NCBI RefSeq assembly: GCF_035594035.1
Contig: NZ_CP141588.1
Span: forward strand, 1,509,501 to 1,573,500
Origin: Sphingomonas sp. LY54
Lineage (GTDB): Bacteria > Pseudomonadota > Alphaproteobacteria > Sphingomonadales > Sphingomonadaceae
Length of the DNA stretch: 64,000 nt
Direction: 5' to 3'
Of the stretch, positions 16,741 through 24,643 are shown in pieces. Under the pieces are notes generated by a model, which did no database searches, was not told the DNA's origin, and worked only from the letters and a program-made list of their open reading frames with translations. Numbering within the stretch: position 1 is the first letter of the stretch; each line of letters opens with the position of its first letter. The position numbers and the translations under genes are program-made.

Positions 16741-19700
16741 ATGGACGCCGAACGCACGGGCGCGGATCACGCCGCTGACCTGCCCTATCTCAACGCCCTC
16801 GCTCATGCTTTGGTCGACCACGCGCTTCCCGACGAGTTAGAAGGCTTCGGCGAAACCAGCCGCCTCGACGCCACCCGCTTCGTCGCCGCCGCTGCCGCGC
16901 AGCGCGCCCCCGGCATCCCCGTCATCTGCCTCGAATCCGTCGGTGGAGAGATCGGCCGGCGCCGCATGCGCCTTGCCATCATCAACGACGACATGCCGTT
17001 CCTGGTCGATTCGGTGGCCGCGGCGATCGCCGCCAAGGGGTTGATCATCCACCGCCTGCTCCACCCGGTCGTCTGCGTCGAGCGCGACGCCGGCGGGCGC
17101 CTGCAATCGGTCCGACCGCTCTGCGACGACGTGAGTAAGCGCGAATCGATCATGTATATCGAGATCGACCGCGCCGACGCGCGCGGTCGCCAGCAGGTCG
17201 TGACCGACCTGCACCGCGTGCTCGCCGACGTGCGCGTCGCGGTCAGCGACTGGCAAGCACTCCAGGCGAAGATGCACGCCGACGCCGACACGCTCGACGA
17301 TCCGGAAGGCGCCGCGCTGCTCCACTGGTTCGCCGACGGCGCGATGACCCTGCTCGGCTATCATGTCGAGCGGCTGGACGGCCAATCCGCCGAAGCGCTC
17401 GGACTGTTCCGTCTGCCGGGCGACCCGACCGACGAAGGCGGCGCAGCGGGCGCGATCGCCTGGTTCGAGAAAGGCGGCGCGGCGCCGCTCATCGCTAAGG
17501 CCGACCGCATCTCGACCGTGCACCGGCGCGTACCGCTCGACCTCGTAGTCGTGCCGATCCGCGAGAACGGGAAGATCACCGCGATCGGTGTTCATGCCGG
17601 CCTGTGGACGAGCCAGGCGCTGATCGTGCCGGCCGAGGACGTGCCTGTGCTGCGCCATCGTCTCGCCGACCTCGACCGCGATTTCGGCTTCGATCCCAAG
17701 GGCCATGCCGGGAAGGCGCTGCGCCATGCGATCGCATCGCTGCCGCGCGACCTGCTGATCAACCTCGAGCCGGAATCGGTGCGACAGCTGGTGATCACCG
17801 CCATGTCGCTCGCCGACCGGCCGCGGCCGACCCTGGTGCTGGTGCGCAGCAGCCTCAAGGGCCATCTGTTCGCGTTCGTCTGGCTGCCGCGCGACGAGCT
17901 CACCACGCGCCGCCGCCTCGCGATCGGCGAGATGATCCGCGAGGCCGCCGACGGCGGCATCTCGAGCTGGTCGGTGGAACTGGGCGACGGCGATCTTTCG
18001 CTGATCCGCTACACGCTCAATATCGATCCGACGCGCCCGCTCCCAAACGTGCAGGAGCTCGACCGCCGCCTGGACGAAATGGTCCGCGGCTGGGAGCCCG
18101 GCGTCGAGGAAGCGCTCGGCGCGATCGTCGGCCCGGCCCGGGCGACCCGCCTCGCTCTGTCGATCGTCGACGATTTTCCGGAAAGCTACCGGTCTCAGAC
18201 CGATGCCGAACAGGCGGCGCAGGACGTGCTGCGCATCTCGGGCCTCGACGGCCCCGATGCCCGCGACGCCCGGCTGTTCCACAAGGAAGCCGAAGGCCCG
18301 AACCGGCTGCGGCTCAAGACCTATCGCCGTGAGGGCGTGATCCCGCTGTCCGACGCAGTGCCGGTGTTGGAGAATTTCGGCTTCCGCGTGCTCGAGGAGC
18401 AGCCGACCCCGATCGAAGGCGGTAAGGTTGGCTACATTCACGATTTCGGCCTCGAACTCCCCGTCGGCGACGCCGCCGAGGTGCTGAAGCGCGGCCCGCT
18501 CGTCGAGAAGGCGATCGCGGCCGTGCTCGAAGGCGGCTCGGAGAATGACGTCTTCAACCAGCTTCTGGTCGCGGCCGGGCTCGGGCCGCGCGACGTCGTC
18601 CTGTTCCGCGCCTGGTTCCGCTATCTGCGCCAGACCGGCCTGTCCTACTCGATGGTGACGGTCGTCGAGGCGCTGCGGCGCGCGCCCGGCGTGGCCCGCG
18701 GCCTCATTTCCCTGTTCGACGCGCAGCACGACCCGGCCCTGGAAGGCGCGCGCGAAAACGCGATCAAGGCGGCCGAGCGCTCGATCAACGATGGGCTCGG
18801 CCAAGTCGCGGCGATCGACGAGGACCGCATCCTTCGCCTGATCCGCAGCGTCATCGACGCAACCTTGCGCACCAACGCCTTTGCCGACTCCGGTCGCGAA
18901 GCGCTGGCGTTCAAGTTCGATTCCGCGCGCATGGGACACCTGCCTGCGCCCGTCCCCTATCGCGAGATCTGGGTGTACAGCCCCCGCATCGAGGGCATCC
19001 ACCTGCGCGGCGGTCCGGTCGCCCGCGGCGGCCTGCGCTGGTCCGACCGGCGCGACGATTTCCGCACCGAGATACTCGGCCTGCTGAAGGCCCAGGTGGT
19101 GAAGAACGCCGTGATCGTTCCGACCGGTGCCAAGGGCGGCTTCTATCCCAAACAGCTCCCGCCTCCGGGCGACCGCGACGCATGGCTGAAGGAAGGCACC
19201 GAGAGCTACCGCATCTTCATCCGCTCGCTGCTGTCGGTCACCGACAATATCGTCGGCGACAAGGTCGTGCATCCCAAGGACGTCACCATCCGCGACACCG
19301 CCGACCCCTATTTCGTGGTCGCCGCGGACAAGGGCACGGCCAAGTTCTCCGACGTCGCCAACGCGATCGCGCTGGAGCGCGGCTTTTGGCTCGGCGACGC
19401 GTTCGCCTCGGGGGGCAGCGCCGGCTACGACCACAAGGCGATGGGCATTACCGCCCGCGGCGCCTGGGTCTCGGTCCAGCGCCACTTCCGCGAAATGGGC
19501 GTCGACGTGCAGACCGATCCGATCCGCGTGGTCGGCTGCGGCGACATGTCGGGCGACGTGTTCGGAAACGGCATGCTGCTGTCCAAGGCGATCAAGCTGG
19601 TCGCGGCATTCGACCACCGCCACATCTTCATCGATCCGAACCCGGACCCCGCCCGCAGCTGGGAGGAGCGCAACCGCCTGTTCCAGCTGCCGCGCTCGAG

Positions 19701-21399
19701 CTGGGACGATTACGACAAGTCGCTCATCTCGGCCGGCGGCGGCGTCTTCCCGCGCACGCAGAAGTCGATCCCGCTTACGCCCGAGATCCAGGAAGCGCTC
19801 GACCTGCGCGTGGATGCGATCGACCCGGCCGGACTGATCAGCGCGATCCTGCGTTCGCCGGTGGACCTCATCTGGTTCGGCGGCATCGGCACCTACATCA
19901 AGGCCAAGAGCGAGAATAATGCCGAGGTCGGCGATCCGGGCAACGACGTTCTTCGCGTCAATGCCGCCGAGCTTCGCGCCAAGGCGATCGGCGAGGGCGC
20001 CAACCTCGCCGTCACCCAGGCCGCGCGCATCGAGTTCGCGGCCCATGGCGGCCGCAGCAACACCGACTTCATCGACAACAGCGCCGGCGTCGATTGCTCG
20101 GACAATGAGGTCAACATCAAGATCCCGCTCAATTCGGAGATGCTCGAGGGCCGGCTCGCGCTGGAGGACCGCAACGTCCTCCTCGCCGACATGACCGAGG
20201 AGGTCGCGCAGATCGTGCTGGAGGACAACCGCCTCCAGACGCTGGCCTTGTCGATCGCCGAGCGCGGCGGCGCCGGATCGCTGTCGCCGCTGGTCCGCGT
20301 GATCGAGATCCTCGAGGAAAGCGGCCGCCTCAACCGAGCGGTCGAAGGGCTCGAGAGCAACGAGGACCTAATGCGCCGCGCGCAGGAGAATCGCGGCCTC
20401 ACCCGGCCCGAGCTCGCAATCCTGCTCTCGACCTCGAAAATGGCGCTTCAGGCCGCGATCGAGACCGGCAAGCTTACCGAGGATCCGACCCTCACGCCCG
20501 AATTGTGCGCTGCTTTCCCGAAGCTGATGCAGGAGAAGCATGGCGACGCCATCCTCCGCCACCGGCTGCGCAAGGAGATCATCGCCACCAAGATCGCCAA
20601 CCGCTTCGTCAACCGGCTGGGCATCACCGCGCCCTTCTCGCTGACCGAGGAGGAAGGCGCGTCGTTCGGCCAGGCCGCGGCCGCGTTCGTCGCCGCCGAG
20701 CGCCTGTTCGGCATGGAAGAATTGTGGAACGAGCTCGACACGATCGAGGTGCCCGAACAGGTCCGCCTCGAATTGTTCGACCAGGCCTCGAAGGCGCTGC
20801 AGCTCCACATTGCCGACATCCTGCGCAACACGTCGCCGAACACCAATCTCGCCGAGATGGTCGACAGCCTCGCGCCGGGCCTCGCCAAGCTGAGCGGAGC
20901 GGTCGACGACCTGCTGCGGACGGAGGTCGCCAACGAAGCCGCCGCCCGCCGCCAGCGCCTGATCCAACTCGGCGCGCCGCCGGAGATGGCGCATCGCATC
21001 GTCCGCCTGTTCGAGCTGAACGGCGCGGTCGGCATCGCGGTGCTCGGCCGCAAGCGCGGCATCGACGAGATCACGCTGACCCACGCTTATACCGGGCTCG
21101 GCGAGGCGCTCGGTCTAGATTGGGCCCAGCAGGCCGCCAACCGCTTCGACGCGCGCGACCAGTGGGAGCGCTTGCTCACCGCCGGCCTCGCCCGCGACTT
21201 CGAGCAGCTCCGCCTCGACTTCCTCGATCGCCGCAAGGGCGACGATCCCAAGACTGCGGTCGACCAATGGGTGGCGCAACAGGCGGCGCGCATCGACCAG
21301 TTCCGCCGGATCGTCGACCGGGCAAGGACGGCACCGGCGACGACCGCGCCGATGCTGGCCCAGATCGCCACCCAGGCACGGGTTCTGCTCGGGCGCTAA
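16741..21399 (+). CDS. gdhB: NAD-specific glutamate dehydrogenase, large type
   Basis: A protein of 1552 residues, the size of the large NAD-GDH family (about 1600). The N-terminal half has regulatory ACT-like domains. The catalytic core near residues 740-1200 includes RGGLRWSDRRDDFRTEILGL, PTGAKGGFYPKQ (catalytic lysine region), VGCGDMSGDVFGNGML and IGEGANLAVTQAARIEFA. It oxidatively deaminates glutamate to 2-oxoglutarate, mainly for amino acid catabolism. The ATG at 16741 is preferred to a TTG five codons earlier. The gene is monocistronic and ends in a strong terminator. Confidence 0.93.
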   Translation: MDAERTGADHAADLPYLNALAHALVDHALPDELEGFGETSRLDATRFVAAAAAQRAPGIPVICLESVGGEIGRRRMRLAIINDDMPFLVDSVAAAIAAKGLIIHRLLHPVVCVERDAGGRLQSVRPLCDDVSKRESIMYIEIDRADARGRQQVVTDLHRVLADVRVAVSDWQALQAKMHADADTLDDPEGAALLHWFADGAMTLLGYHVERLDGQSAEALGLFRLPGDPTDEGGAAGAIAWFEKGGAAPLIAKADRISTVHRRVPLDLVVVPIRENGKITAIGVHAGLWTSQALIVPAEDVPVLRHRLADLDRDFGFDPKGHAGKALRHAIASLPRDLLINLEPESVRQLVITAMSLADRPRPTLVLVRSSLKGHLFAFVWLPRDELTTRRRLAIGEMIREAADGGISSWSVELGDGDLSLIRYTLNIDPTRPLPNVQELDRRLDEMVRGWEPGVEEALGAIVGPARATRLALSIVDDFPESYRSQTDAEQAAQDVLRISGLDGPDARDARLFHKEAEGPNRLRLKTYRREGVIPLSDAVPVLENFGFRVLEEQPTPIEGGKVGYIHDFGLELPVGDAAEVLKRGPLVEKAIAAVLEGGSENDVFNQLLVAAGLGPRDVVLFRAWFRYLRQTGLSYSMVTVVEALRRAPGVARGLISLFDAQHDPALEGARENAIKAAERSINDGLGQVAAIDEDRILRLIRSVIDATLRTNAFADSGREALAFKFDSARMGHLPAPVPYREIWVYSPRIEGIHLRGGPVARGGLRWSDRRDDFRTEILGLLKAQVVKNAVIVPTGAKGGFYPKQLPPPGDRDAWLKEGTESYRIFIRSLLSVTDNIVGDKVVHPKDVTIRDTADPYFVVAADKGTAKFSDVANAIALERGFWLGDAFASGGSAGYDHKAMGITARGAWVSVQRHFREMGVDVQTDPIRVVGCGDMSGDVFGNGMLLSKAIKLVAAFDHRHIFIDPNPDPARSWEERNRLFQLPRSSWDDYDKSLISAGGGVFPRTQKSIPLTPEIQEALDLRVDAIDPAGLISAILRSPVDLIWFGGIGTYIKAKSENNAEVGDPGNDVLRVNAAELRAKAIGEGANLAVTQAARIEFAAHGGRSNTDFIDNSAGVDCSDNEVNIKIPLNSEMLEGRLALEDRNVLLADMTEEVAQIVLEDNRLQTLALSIAERGGAGSLSPLVRVIEILEESGRLNRAVEGLESNEDLMRRAQENRGLTRPELAILLSTSKMALQAAIETGKLTEDPTLTPELCAAFPKLMQEKHGDAILRHRLRKEIIATKIANRFVNRLGITAPFSLTEEEGASFGQAAAAFVAAERLFGMEELWNELDTIEVPEQVRLELFDQASKALQLHIADILRNTSPNTNLAEMVDSLAPGLAKLSGAVDDLLRTEVANEAAARRQRLIQLGAPPEMAHRIVRLFELNGAVGIAVLGRKRGIDEITLTHAYTGLGEALGLDWAQQAANRFDARDQWERLLTAGLARDFEQLRLDFLDRRKGDDPKTAVDQWVAQQAARIDQFRRIVDRARTAPATTAPMLAQIATQARVLLGR

Positions 21400-21423
21400 G
21401 GCGCGAACACCAAAGGCCGAAAA

Positions 21424-21463
21424 AGGAGGCCTCCCTTCCACGCCGGAAGGGAGGCCTTTTCTT
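21424..21463 (+). terminator. Strong intrinsic terminator, possibly bidirectional
   Basis: AGGCCTCCCTTCC (21428-21440) and GGAAGGGAGGCCT (21446-21458) pair perfectly over 13 bases around a 5-base loop. A-run on one side and TTTT on the other let it serve both the glutamate dehydrogenase gene and the convergent PepSY gene, whose stop codon it touches. Confidence 0.9.
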
Positions 21464-22586
21464 ATTCGGCCGGGGCCGGCTCAGCCCGGGCGCGGCGGCG
21501 CGCGACATCGGCCCGCCACACCCGCGATTTCAGCCACATCATGATGCCGGTGACCGCGAGTAGCGCCGGCAGGATGCCGCCGATGAAGATCAGGACTTGC
21601 CACACGACGCCCATGCCGGTGCCGTCGTGCCAGCGCCGCATCGTGCGGGCGGTGGTCTCGGGCCTGGGGGGCTTGGCCGGCGTCACCGTCCCCTTCTCGT
21701 CTGCGACCTTGACCTCGGCGGGCCCGCCGCTGCGGGCGAAGCTCAGCTTCCATTCGGGCGCCTGGTCGGTCGGCCAAGTGACGGAGAGGAGCGGGCCGGT
21801 CGCAGCGCCCTGGGCCGCGGCCAGCGCCTGGTCGGCGGTCCTCTCGGTCTCGAGCAATGGCTGCGCGCCCATGCGCCGGATGCGCTCGGCCGGGCTGTCG
21901 GGCGCCGGCGCGCCGGACACGGACGCGAAGAAGGCCGGGAAGGAAATCCAGACGCCGGTGAAGGACAGCATCGCCAGCGGCACGCAAACCCAGAAGCCGG
22001 TCTGGTGATGGAGGTTCGCGCTGGTCGTCGCCTGGCGCTTCCAGCGCAGCCCGCGCGTCCAGCGACCGCGCAGCGGCCACCACAGCCACAGGCCGGTGAG
22101 CGAGGAGATCAGCATCGCCACGCCGATCCAGCCGACGATCTGGCGGCCGAGTCCCGGCACCATCAGGCTGCCGTGGAGGACGTGCATGACGTGAACTGCG
22201 CCCTCGTTGCTGGCGCTGCGGTCGAGCACGGCGCCGGTCTCCGGGTGGAGCCAGAGCTGGGTGCGCACGGGACGTCCACCGCCCGGAGCCGGCGGCCGCG
22301 CCGCCGCGACCAGGACGGCGCCTTGGCCGTCCGGGTAGGTAATGCTCGCGATCCGCTCTTCGGGCCCAAGCGCGCGCAACGCCGATGCGGCGTAAGCGGC
22401 AGGCGGCAGCGCAGGAGCGGCCTCCACCTTCCGCTCGGGATTGAGCGCCTCGTCGAGCCAGTCGTGCCAGACCAAAGCCGACCCCGTCAGCGAGATCGGG
22501 ATGATCAGGACGGCGAGACAGATGCCGATCCATTTGTGCAGCTGGAACCAGGCGCCGCGGAGGCGCAGAATCGTCGAACCGGCCAT
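21462..22586 (-). CDS. PepSY-associated transmembrane helix protein (PiuB-like)
   Basis: A protein of 374 residues with four transmembrane segments: LHKWIGICLAVLIIPISLTGSAL near the N terminus, IVGWIGVAMLISSLTGLWLWW, VCVPLAMLSFTGVWISFP and the C-terminal LIFIGGILPALLAVTGIMMWLKS. Periplasmic PepSY-type regions lie between. This family is linked to iron and siderophore uptake in many proteobacteria and may reduce ferric complexes; no TonB receptor is adjacent here, so the role is by family only. RWKRQATTSANLHHQTGFW carries His residues typical of the family. Confidence 0.85.
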   Translation of the reverse strand: MAGSTILRLRGAWFQLHKWIGICLAVLIIPISLTGSALVWHDWLDEALNPERKVEAAPALPPAAYAASALRALGPEERIASITYPDGQGAVLVAAARPPAPGGGRPVRTQLWLHPETGAVLDRSASNEGAVHVMHVLHGSLMVPGLGRQIVGWIGVAMLISSLTGLWLWWPLRGRWTRGLRWKRQATTSANLHHQTGFWVCVPLAMLSFTGVWISFPAFFASVSGAPAPDSPAERIRRMGAQPLLETERTADQALAAAQGAATGPLLSVTWPTDQAPEWKLSFARSGGPAEVKVADEKGTVTPAKPPRPETTARTMRRWHDGTGMGVVWQVLIFIGGILPALLAVTGIMMWLKSRVWRADVARRRARAEPAPAE

Positions 22587-22632
22587 GATGTCTCCCGCTT
22601 TGCGCGAGGAATGTCACGGCCGCTATTGCAAG

Positions 22633-22878
22633 TCAATCGCAACAAGCCCTGCGCCGGGCGAACAGCCACACCCGGATGGCACTGGCCAGATTGGGCGGAC
22701 GGGCGGCCTGGATACGCTCGGCGTCGATGCGGGCGACGAGCGCGTTGAGCGGCAGCGCCTCGTCCTCCGCCGCCGCACGCAACGCCTCCCAGAAAACGGG
22801 CTCGAGGCTGATCGACGTCGCATGACCCGCGATCATCATCGAGCGTTTGACCGGTCCTTCGAAAATCCCGGACGACAT
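22633..22878 (-). CDS. Ribbon-helix-helix (RHH_4-like) DNA-binding protein
   Basis: A protein of 81 residues. HATSISLEPVFWEALRAAA followed by LPLNALVARIDAER and ASAIRVWLF matches the RHH_4 domain, where a beta strand plus two helices per subunit bind DNA as dimers. Its ATG overlaps the TGA of phaB (TGATG), so it is translated after phaB. It may regulate the phaB operon or a distant target. It ends RRRACCD. Confidence 0.8.
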   Translation of the reverse strand: MSSGIFEGPVKRSMMIAGHATSISLEPVFWEALRAAAEDEALPLNALVARIDAERIQAARPPNLASAIRVWLFARRRACCD

Positions 22879-23600
22879 CAATACATGTGCTGGCCGCCGT
22901 TGATCGACAGCGTGGAGCCGGTGACGAAGCCGCCTTCGTCGGCGCAGAGGAAGGCGACACCCCGCGCGATCTCCTCCGCCTTGCCGAGCCGGCCGACGGG
23001 GATCTTGGCGACGATCTTCTGCAGCACTTCCTCGGGCACCGCCGCCACCATCTCGGTGTCGATATAGCCGGGCGCGATCGCGTTCACGGTGACGCCGGCG
23101 CGCGCACCTTCCTGGGCGAGCGCCTTGGTGAAGCCGTGGATACCGCTCTTGGCCGCGGCATAATTGACCTGGCCGTACTGGCCGGCCTGGCCGTTGATCG
23201 ACCCGATGTTGACGATGCGCCCGAACTTGCGAGCGGTCATTCCGTCGAACACCGCCTTGGCCATGTTGAAGCAGCCGCCGAGATTGACGTCGATCACGTC
23301 GTCCCAGAACTGGCGCGTCATCCGCTTCATCGTGCCGTCGCGGGTGATGCCGGCATTGTTGACGAGCACATCGACCGGGCCAAGTTCGGCCTCGACCTGC
23401 TGGACCCCCGCGACGCACGCGTCGAAATCGGCCACGTTCCATTTGTAGGACTTGATGCCCGTGCGTTCCGTGAACTCGCGGGCCTTTTCTTCGTTGCCCG
23501 CGTAATTGGCGGCAACGCTCATCCCCGCATCGCGCAGCGCTAGGCTGATCGCTTCGCCGATTCCCCGAGTACCGCCAGTAACGATCGCCACACGCGCCAT
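22878..23600 (-). CDS. phaB: Acetoacetyl-CoA reductase (SDR family)
   Basis: A protein of 240 residues. It has the NADP-binding TGGTRGIGEAIS motif, the NNAG motif (VLVNNAGITRDGTMKRM) and the catalytic set S-Y-K (NIGSINGQAGQYGQVNYAAAK), with the family's GYIDTEMVAAVPEEVL. It reduces acetoacetyl-CoA to (R)-3-hydroxybutyryl-CoA for polyhydroxybutyrate. The start MARVAIVTGG at 23600 has GGAGGAG 8 bases upstream. No phaA or phaC gene is next to it. FabG is the alternative, but the length and motif set favour PhaB. Confidence 0.88.
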   Translation of the reverse strand: MARVAIVTGGTRGIGEAISLALRDAGMSVAANYAGNEEKAREFTERTGIKSYKWNVADFDACVAGVQQVEAELGPVDVLVNNAGITRDGTMKRMTRQFWDDVIDVNLGGCFNMAKAVFDGMTARKFGRIVNIGSINGQAGQYGQVNYAAAKSGIHGFTKALAQEGARAGVTVNAIAPGYIDTEMVAAVPEEVLQKIVAKIPVGRLGKAEEIARGVAFLCADEGGFVTGSTLSINGGQHMY

Positions 23601-23635
23601 GGTCATCTCCTCCATTATTATTTTGTAATGCGAAG

Positions 23636-24643
23636 CTATGCTTGCGCGTTCCAACCTTCAAGTTCGCGGGAAACGATGCGCTCCAGCATGTTCATTCCCG
23701 GAACGCTGTCGTTGAGGCACGGCAGGTAGGCGAAATGCGTGCCGCCGGCATCGAGGAAGGTCTGGCGCCCACGGATGGCCAGCTCCTCGAGCGTCTCCAG
23801 GCAATCGGCCGAGAAGCCCGGCGCCAGGATCGCGACGCGGCTGATCCCCTGCCCCGGCAGCGCCGCGAGCATCGTATCGGTCGCGGGCTCGAGCCACTTG
23901 GCGCGGCCGAAGCGGGACTGGAAGGCGACGAGCAGGTCGCGCCCGAGCGCTTCGCCCAGCAATCGGGCCGTCTTCTGGCAATGGCAATGATAGGGATCGC
24001 CGAGCCGGAGCGTCCGCTCGGGCATGCCGTGGAAGGAAGCGATCAGCGCCTGCGGCTGGAAGTCCAGCTCGGCCAGGTTGGTCCGGACGCTCTCCCGCAG
24101 CGCGTCGATATAGGCCGGATCGTCATGATAAGGCGGCAGCGTGCGGACGGCCGGCTGCCAGCGCAGCTTCTGGAGATGGCGAAAGGCGTGGTCGTTCGCG
24201 GTCGCGGTCGTCGCCGCGCTATATTGCGGGTAGAGCGGCGCGAGCAGGATGCGCTCGCAGCCCTGCGCTTTCAGCGCATCGATCTTCTCCGAGATGGCCG
24301 GGCGGCCGTAGCGCATCGCATAGTCGACCAGCACGGTCTCCCCGAACCGCGCCTGCAGCGCGCGGGCCTGCCGGGCCGTGATCGCGGCGAGCGGCGAGCC
24401 CTCCTCGGTCCACACCTGCTTGTAGGCGTGCGCGCTCTGCTTGGGGCGGCGGGTGAGGATCAGTCCGCGCAGGATCGGCTGCCAGACGAGCTGCGGGATT
24501 TCGATCACGCGCGGGTCCGACAGGAATTCGCGCAGATAGATCTTCACCGCCCCGGGCTCGGGACTGTTGGGCGTGCCGAGATTGATCAGCAGCACCCCGA
24601 TTTTCGGGGTGGGCACCGGCGGGTGATCGGCGGGCGGCTTCAT
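23636..24643 (-). CDS. hemH: Ferrochelatase
   Basis: A protein of 335 residues. IGVLLINLGTPNSPEPGAV at the start, the active-site His of LIASFHGMPERTLRLGDPYHCHCQKTA and the Glu of DCLETLEELAIRGRQTF are all present. It inserts Fe(II) into protoporphyrin IX, the last step of heme synthesis, at the inner membrane. The start at 24643 overlaps the last codons of the upstream molybdopterin-subunit gene by 4 bases. The Cys ligands of [2Fe-2S] ferrochelatases are not obvious here. Confidence 0.93.
   Translation of the reverse strand: MKPPADHPPVPTPKIGVLLINLGTPNSPEPGAVKIYLREFLSDPRVIEIPQLVWQPILRGLILTRRPKQSAHAYKQVWTEEGSPLAAITARQARALQARFGETVLVDYAMRYGRPAISEKIDALKAQGCERILLAPLYPQYSAATTATANDHAFRHLQKLRWQPAVRTLPPYHDDPAYIDALRESVRTNLAELDFQPQALIASFHGMPERTLRLGDPYHCHCQKTARLLGEALGRDLLVAFQSRFGRAKWLEPATDTMLAALPGQGISRVAILAPGFSADCLETLEELAIRGRQTFLDAGGTHFAYLPCLNDSVPGMNMLERIVSRELEGWNAQA

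Noticed and set aside
16837..20046. 1069-codon frame antisense to the glutamate dehydrogenase gene
   Set aside because: Long antisense frames are common in GC-rich DNA. It has no domain, while the plus-strand frame is a full conserved enzyme.
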